Shown here one piece after another: positions 49,849-53,215 of a stretch of 53,215 bases of DNA. The stretch is from Planctomycetaceae bacterium (GTDB lineage: Bacteria > Planctomycetota > Phycisphaerae > UBA1845 > UTPLA1): NCBI GenBank assembly GCA_011525745.1, contig WYBU01000056.1, positions 1 to 53,215 on the forward strand, in the 5' to 3' direction. Each line of letters begins with the position of its first letter. Position 1 is the stretch's first letter. The translations under genes and the position numbers were made by a program. The notes beneath the pieces are model-generated. The model did not search any database and was not told the DNA's origin. It worked only from the letters and a program-made list of their open reading frames with translations.

Positions 49849-51267
49849 ATGACTGTGCGACCTCCGACCGTGTCATTCGTGTCGCTGGGATGCCCGAAGA
49901 ACCTCGTGGATTCCGAGAAAATGCTCGGTCTGCTGGCCGAGGCGGGATGCACGATCGTCGGCGACGGCGCCGCGTCGGATGTCGTGGTCATCAACACCTG
50001 CGGCTTTCTGGCCGCTTCTCGTGACGAGGCCCTGAGCTTCATCCGCGAGGCCGCCGCGCAGAAACGCAACGGCGCGCTGAAACGCATCGTTGTCGCCGGT
50101 TGCCTGGCGCAGCGCGACGGACAATCGCTGATCGAGGAAGTCCCCGAGATCGACGCCCTGATCGGTGTCAACGACCGCGCGGCCATCGTCAATGCGGTGG
50201 TCAACGGACGAAAGCGGCGGCGCGCGACCGAGTCCGGCGAGCGCACCCTCGCGATCGGCACGTATCTTCCGAAATCTTGGTCCGACCGCTCGCGCCTGCG
50301 GCTCACGCAGCGGCACTACGCCTATCTGCGGATGAGCGAGGGCTGCAATCAGCGATGCACCTTCTGCACCATTCCGTCGATTCGCGGGCCGATGTACTGC
50401 AAGTCCGTCGCCGAAATCGTCGCCGAGGCGCGCGAGTTGATCGCCGACGGCGCCGTCGAAATCAATCTCATCGGCCAGGACACGACCAGCTACCAGAGTG
50501 AATTCCCTTCGCGCGGCGTGCCGCGCGTACCCGGACTGCGGCCCGGCGACAGCATCAATCTGGCGGGCCTGCTGCGCGTGCTCGATCGAATCGAGGGCGC
50601 CCGCTGGCTGCGGCTGATGTACGCCTACCCCTCCGACTTCACCGACGAAATGATCGACGCCATCGCCGAGTGCGCGCACGTTGTGAAGTACATCGACATC
50701 CCGCTACAGCACATCAACGACCGCATCCTCAAAGCCATGTACCGCCGCGTGACGCGCGCGCAGACCGAATCGCTGTTGCGGCGGCTGCGCAACCGCATAC
50801 CGGGCGTGACCATCCGCACCACGTTCATCGCCGGCTTTCCCGGCGAGTCGCCGGCCGAATTCGAGGAACTGCGACGATTCATAGCCGACTTCGAATTCGA
50901 CGCCGTCGGCGTGTTCCCCTACTCGCTCGAACCCGGAACGCCGGCGGGCCGCATGAAGTCGCAACTTCCCGACGAGATCAAGCAAGAGCGCGTCGCGGTG
51001 CTGATGGCCACACAGCAGGACGTCGCCTTCCGACGCGCGTCCGAAATGCGCGGCAAGGTCTTCGACGTGCTGATCGACGGTTTCGGCCGCGAGGGAATGT
51101 ACCCGGCGCGCCACGCGGGCCAGGCGCCGGAAATCGACAGCGTCACCTACGTCGTCGGCGGAGAGTTCGACCCGGGCGAGATGGTGCGCGTACGCTGCAC
51201 CTCCCACGAAGAATACGACCTGATCGCTGCACCTGTCACGGTCGGGCTGCCGGTCCTTCGCACATGA
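49849..51267 (+). CDS. rimO: Ribosomal protein S12 methylthiotransferase
   Basis: This 472-residue radical SAM enzyme adds a methylthio group to an aspartate of ribosomal protein S12. The N-terminal UPF0004 domain has SLGCPKNLVDSEKM (C15), NTCGFL and AGCLAQRDGQ, whose cysteines bind an auxiliary 4Fe-4S cluster. The radical SAM cluster motif is GCNQRCTFCTIPSIRG (C166, C170, C173). PLQHINDRILKAMYR and FIAGFPGESPAEFEEL are core family blocks, and a C-terminal TRAM domain starts near residue 385. A GTG at 49855 has better ribosome-binding-site spacing than the ATG at 49849, so the start may be two codons later. The upstream frame reads through a repeat and is not real. Confidence 0.93.
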   Translation: MTVRPPTVSFVSLGCPKNLVDSEKMLGLLAEAGCTIVGDGAASDVVVINTCGFLAASRDEALSFIREAAAQKRNGALKRIVVAGCLAQRDGQSLIEEVPEIDALIGVNDRAAIVNAVVNGRKRRRATESGERTLAIGTYLPKSWSDRSRLRLTQRHYAYLRMSEGCNQRCTFCTIPSIRGPMYCKSVAEIVAEARELIADGAVEINLIGQDTTSYQSEFPSRGVPRVPGLRPGDSINLAGLLRVLDRIEGARWLRLMYAYPSDFTDEMIDAIAECAHVVKYIDIPLQHINDRILKAMYRRVTRAQTESLLRRLRNRIPGVTIRTTFIAGFPGESPAEFEELRRFIADFEFDAVGVFPYSLEPGTPAGRMKSQLPDEIKQERVAVLMATQQDVAFRRASEMRGKVFDVLIDGFGREGMYPARHAGQAPEIDSVTYVVGGEFDPGEMVRVRCTSHEEYDLIAAPVTVGLPVLRT

Positions 51268-51424
51268 CGAGCGTCGTCCGGACGGCGCCGAAGTCGTGTT
51301 GACGGCGCTGCACTGGTCTACGGTCTACGTTACTGATCCGTCCGTGATAGCCGGACCCCGGTCGCGTTGTGTATGATGGAGGCGCACGTTTCGGCGTGCA
51401 GGGACGGAGACTGGGGCGACGGCT

Positions 51425-51880
51425 ATGGCCAACGTCGAGATTGTCACGGCAGGTCCCGGTGAAGTCGCGCTGCTGACCACGCTCTACAACGAGGTCTTTC
51501 GTCCGCCGCGCGACGCGGCGTTTTTTCAGCGGCGCTTCCTGGGACGCTACAACCTCGTCATCCTGATCGCCCGGCTGGACGACCGGCCGGTCGGCTTCGC
51601 CGCCGGCTTCGAGCTGAAGCCGTCGACCTACTACGCCTGGCTGTGCGGCGTTCTGCCCGACTTCCGCAATCTCGGCATCGCCAGCCAGTTGCTCCACGCG
51701 CTGCAAAGTTGGGCGGCCGAACATCAGTACGAGTTCATGCGCATGGAATGCCACAACCGCCATCGCGAGATCATCCGCGTGGCCATCGACCTCGAGTTCG
51801 ACGTGGCCGGCGTTCGCTGGGACTCCGAGCGGCAGGACAACCTCATCATCTTCGAGCGCGCATTGAGCGAGCACGCTTGA
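51425..51880 (+). CDS. GNAT family N-acetyltransferase
   Basis: This is a 151-residue protein. The acetyl-CoA-binding motif A lies in YYAWLCGVLPDFRNLGIASQLLHAL, where the R-x-x-G-x-A/G loop appears as RNLGIAS. Motif B follows in MECHNRHREIIRVAIDLEFD. It acetylates a small molecule or a protein amino group; the target is unknown. The ATG at 51425 follows GGGGCGACGGCT. A TATGAT box 55 bp upstream (51368-51373) could be its promoter. A repeat field begins 25 bp after its stop. Confidence 0.82.
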   Translation: MANVEIVTAGPGEVALLTTLYNEVFRPPRDAAFFQRRFLGRYNLVILIARLDDRPVGFAAGFELKPSTYYAWLCGVLPDFRNLGIASQLLHALQSWAAEHQYEFMRMECHNRHREIIRVAIDLEFDVAGVRWDSERQDNLIIFERALSEHA

Positions 51881-51905
51881 CCTTCGGCGACAGGGTCGAA
51901 TGTAG

Positions 51906-52610
51906 CACAGCCGCCCTCGGCTGTGACATCAGAGCCGCAAAGCGTAAGCGAGCGGGATCCATCCGCCGCGGCACTGCTCGCATTCATCACATGCCCCAGC
52001 CGCCCCCGGCCTGGTCGAATGTAGCACAGCCGCCCCCGGCTGTGAATGGAGCACAGCCGCCCTCGTCTGTGACGAATGTAGCACAGCCGCCCGCGGCTGT
52101 GACATCAGAGCCACGAAGCGTCAGCGAGCGGGATGCAAGCGCCGCGTACTTGCGCGCGTTCATCACTTGCCATCGCCGCCCCTGGCTGTGACGAATGGAG
52201 CACAGCCGCCCCCGGCTGTGAATGGAGCACAGCCGCCCCTCGTCTGTAACGAATGTAGCACAGCCGCCCACGGCTGTGAGGGTGTTGCACAACCGCCCGC
52301 GGCTGTGACCGCGTGATACGGGCTTTCAGCCCGTGTGAATCAGAGCCGCGAAGCGTCAGCGAGCGGGATCCAAGCGCCGCGTACTTGCGCGCGTTCATCA
52401 CTTGCCATTGCCGCCTCCGGCTGTGACGAATGGAGCACAGCCGCCCTCGGCTCTGAATGGGGCACAGCCGCTCTCGGCTCTGAATGGGGCACGGCCGCCC
52501 ACGGCTGTGTCGCCGGTGCGGGCTTTCGGGGCGTGAACCCCTGTCAAACACGGTCGTGTTTCACGTGAAACAGCGAACGTAGCACAGCCGCCCTCGGCTG
52601 TGTCGCGTAG
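51906..52610. repeat. Field of CACAGCCG-N4-CGGCTGTG hairpin units
   Basis: At least eleven copies of a 20-bp palindromic unit (8-bp arms, 4-base loop) occur, for example at 51906, 52025, 52052, 52082, 52201, 52228, 52259, 52288, 52436, 52463 and 52580; several are diverged. They are interleaved with a longer unit beginning near 51932, 52110 and 52340 that contains GAAGCGTCAGCGAGCGGGAT and a CATCACTTGCCAT-like end. Confidence 0.9.
52557..52572. promoter_or_regulatory. parS site 1
   Basis: A perfect 16-bp palindrome TGTTTCACGTGAAACA, matching the near-universal bacterial parS consensus bound by ParB. Confidence 0.95.
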
Positions 52611-52651
52611 CTCCGGGTTTGCAGCCCGCGCGTCCCTCCCGGCCGCGTGTG

Positions 52652-52667
52652 TGTTTCACGTGAAACA
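52652..52667. promoter_or_regulatory. parS site 2
   Basis: A second perfect TGTTTCACGTGAAACA, 95 bp from site 1. Confidence 0.95.
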
Positions 52668-52686
52668 GCAAACCCGGGCGAAAGCG

Positions 52687-52702
52687 TGTTTCACGTGAAA
52701 CA
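52687..52702. promoter_or_regulatory. parS site 3
   Basis: A third perfect TGTTTCACGTGAAACA, 35 bp from site 2. Three exact copies in 146 bp cannot be chance. Confidence 0.95.
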
Positions 52703-53084
52703 GCGATTGGGAATTGGCGGCAGCGTAAGGCACGGAATCTCGGTAAAACGCCTGATTATCGCGTAGCGCACCGTGCTACTAGGAAATGCGCGGCGCACGG
52801 TGAGGACAGGACGGTGAAGCCGGAGACACGGCAGCGGAACGGGCACGAATACGCTTGCCGACCAGCGGCGCGCGGACCGACGCTCCCGGCTACTCGACAA
52901 TCTTGCACAGCGTTCCGAGCTCCGCGTTTCTCGGTTTGATTGGAGTATTTCACGCATGAAACACGCCGGAGCGCTCAAACCTGTTGTAGTCAGCGGGCAG
53001 GGGCCGAGGGCGTGGGAGGCGCAAATGCAGCTAGCGGTGAGTTCATTGAGACTTGTTCGTTGCTTGCACGTGCAGTGTCGCATG

Positions 53085-53215
53085 GCCCCCCTAAGAAAGT
53101 GTTTGAAAAGCGAACTCACCCTGGACTGAGCCGATGCAGCATCACATTGATCATGGCAATGAGGATCATCGCTTCGCTGCTCGACGTGAGCGTTTCGTAG
53201 TCCTTCGACAGGCGC
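53085..53215 (-). mobile_element. End of an IS5-type insertion sequence (continues beyond the window)
   Basis: A transposase C-terminus runs into the right edge. The sequence just outside its stop reads CTTTTCAAACACTTTCTTAG on the minus strand, as in terminal inverted repeats of IS5-family elements, so the element boundary is near 53085-53095. The other end and target duplication are outside the window. Confidence 0.65.
53116..53215 (-). CDS. IS5-family transposase, C-terminal fragment (cut by the window edge)
   Basis: The minus strand reads RLSKDYETLTSSSEAMILIA and MINVMLHRLSPG, then TGA at 53116-53118. RLSKDYE...S.EAMI..AMI..ML.RL is the typical C-terminal end of IS5-type DDE transposases, whose catalytic residues lie upstream and so outside the window. 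Only about 33 residues are visible, so intactness cannot be judged. Its stop lies close to the terminal repeat, as expected. Confidence 0.75.
   Translation of the reverse strand, partial: RLSKDYETLTSSSEAMILIAMINVMLHRLSPG

Larger units (their letters stand above)
51881..53115. other. 1.2 kb non-coding region: hairpin repeats, parS cluster, IS boundary
   Basis: No credible gene is seen. The left half is a repeat field, the middle has three parS sites, and the right 350 bp up to the IS-like end have no recognisable content. The minus-strand open frame over 52691-53119 has no family resemblance. Confidence 0.6.

Noticed and set aside
51906..52610. CRISPR array
   Set aside because: Repeat spacing is irregular, the units are palindromic and diverged, the intervening sequence itself repeats, and there are no cas genes.
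52691..53119. Minus-strand open frame of 142 codons left of the IS end
   Set aside because: It has no family resemblance, is arginine-, serine- and cysteine-rich as expected of a chance frame, and crosses the IS boundary and a parS site.
1..53215. Prophage, integron, rRNA operon or tRNA genes
   Set aside because: I saw no phage structural genes, integrase, attC-like cassette pattern, rRNA sequence or tRNA cloverleaf in the window.

Overview
The window is GC-rich bacterial chromosomal DNA, most likely from a member of the Planctomycetota, probably Phycisphaerae-like. This is inferred from gene families and repeats, not from a marker gene. Pointers are an HYExAFE-family protein, several sulfatase-like hydrolases, small planctomycete-type secreted proteins, an EF-hand/dockerin tail, short dispersed GC-rich repeats that read as TGVPPV, and many genes on both strands in short operons. 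There is no rRNA or tRNA gene, no prophage and no CRISPR array.

Layout. 0-2.4 kb: a 5'-truncated RHS fragment and a PflX-type radical SAM protein. 2.8-6.5 kb: a lipoprotein, a zinc alcohol dehydrogenase and a propionyl-CoA synthetase. 6.6-12.3 kb: three sulfatase-like paralogues with a divergent ferredoxin between the first two; the first two share a nearly identical 3' end. 12.5-15.8 kb: a Fur regulator, a 1.2 kb gap holding a possible RNA leader, and glycyl-tRNA synthetase. 16-18.8 kb: a truncated secreted protein, an EF-hand remnant, and a c-di-AMP (ydaO/yuaA) riboswitch directly ahead of a KtrB/TrkH potassium transporter. 18.8-24.7 kb: planctomycete-type membrane and secreted hypotheticals, an ArsR-like regulator and an HYExAFE protein. 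24.8-30.1 kb: rsmD-cca, a tandem RlaP-type nucleotidyltransferase and pepT. 30.4-42.2 kb: a cyclase, a COG2509 flavoprotein, a Spy/CpxP-like protein, an M48 protease, ClpS, an alpha/beta hydrolase, a creatininase-family enzyme, a TPR protein, a Gly-repeat membrane protein and a PIN-PhoH protein. 42.2-44.2 kb: about 2 kb without a credible protein gene, including a roughly 1 kb hairpin-rich segment that looks like a large structured RNA. 44.2-51.9 kb: lspA, a histidine phosphatase, a hemerythrin, an OleC-like ligase, ndk, a cupin, rimO and a GNAT protein. 51.9-53.2 kb: a field of palindromic repeats, three perfect parS sites and the end of an IS5-type insertion sequence.

Most genes are housekeeping genes (translation and RNA maturation: glyQS, rsmD, cca, rimO; proteolysis: clpS, pepT, M48; envelope: lspA; ion balance: ktrB) mixed with catabolic enzymes. 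The non-coding signals stand out most: the candidate large RNA, the parS cluster next to a hairpin array, the riboswitch-ktrB pair, two families of dispersed inverted repeats in intergenic gaps, and promoters whose -10 box lies only 6-8 nt before the start codon, which suggests leaderless mRNAs.
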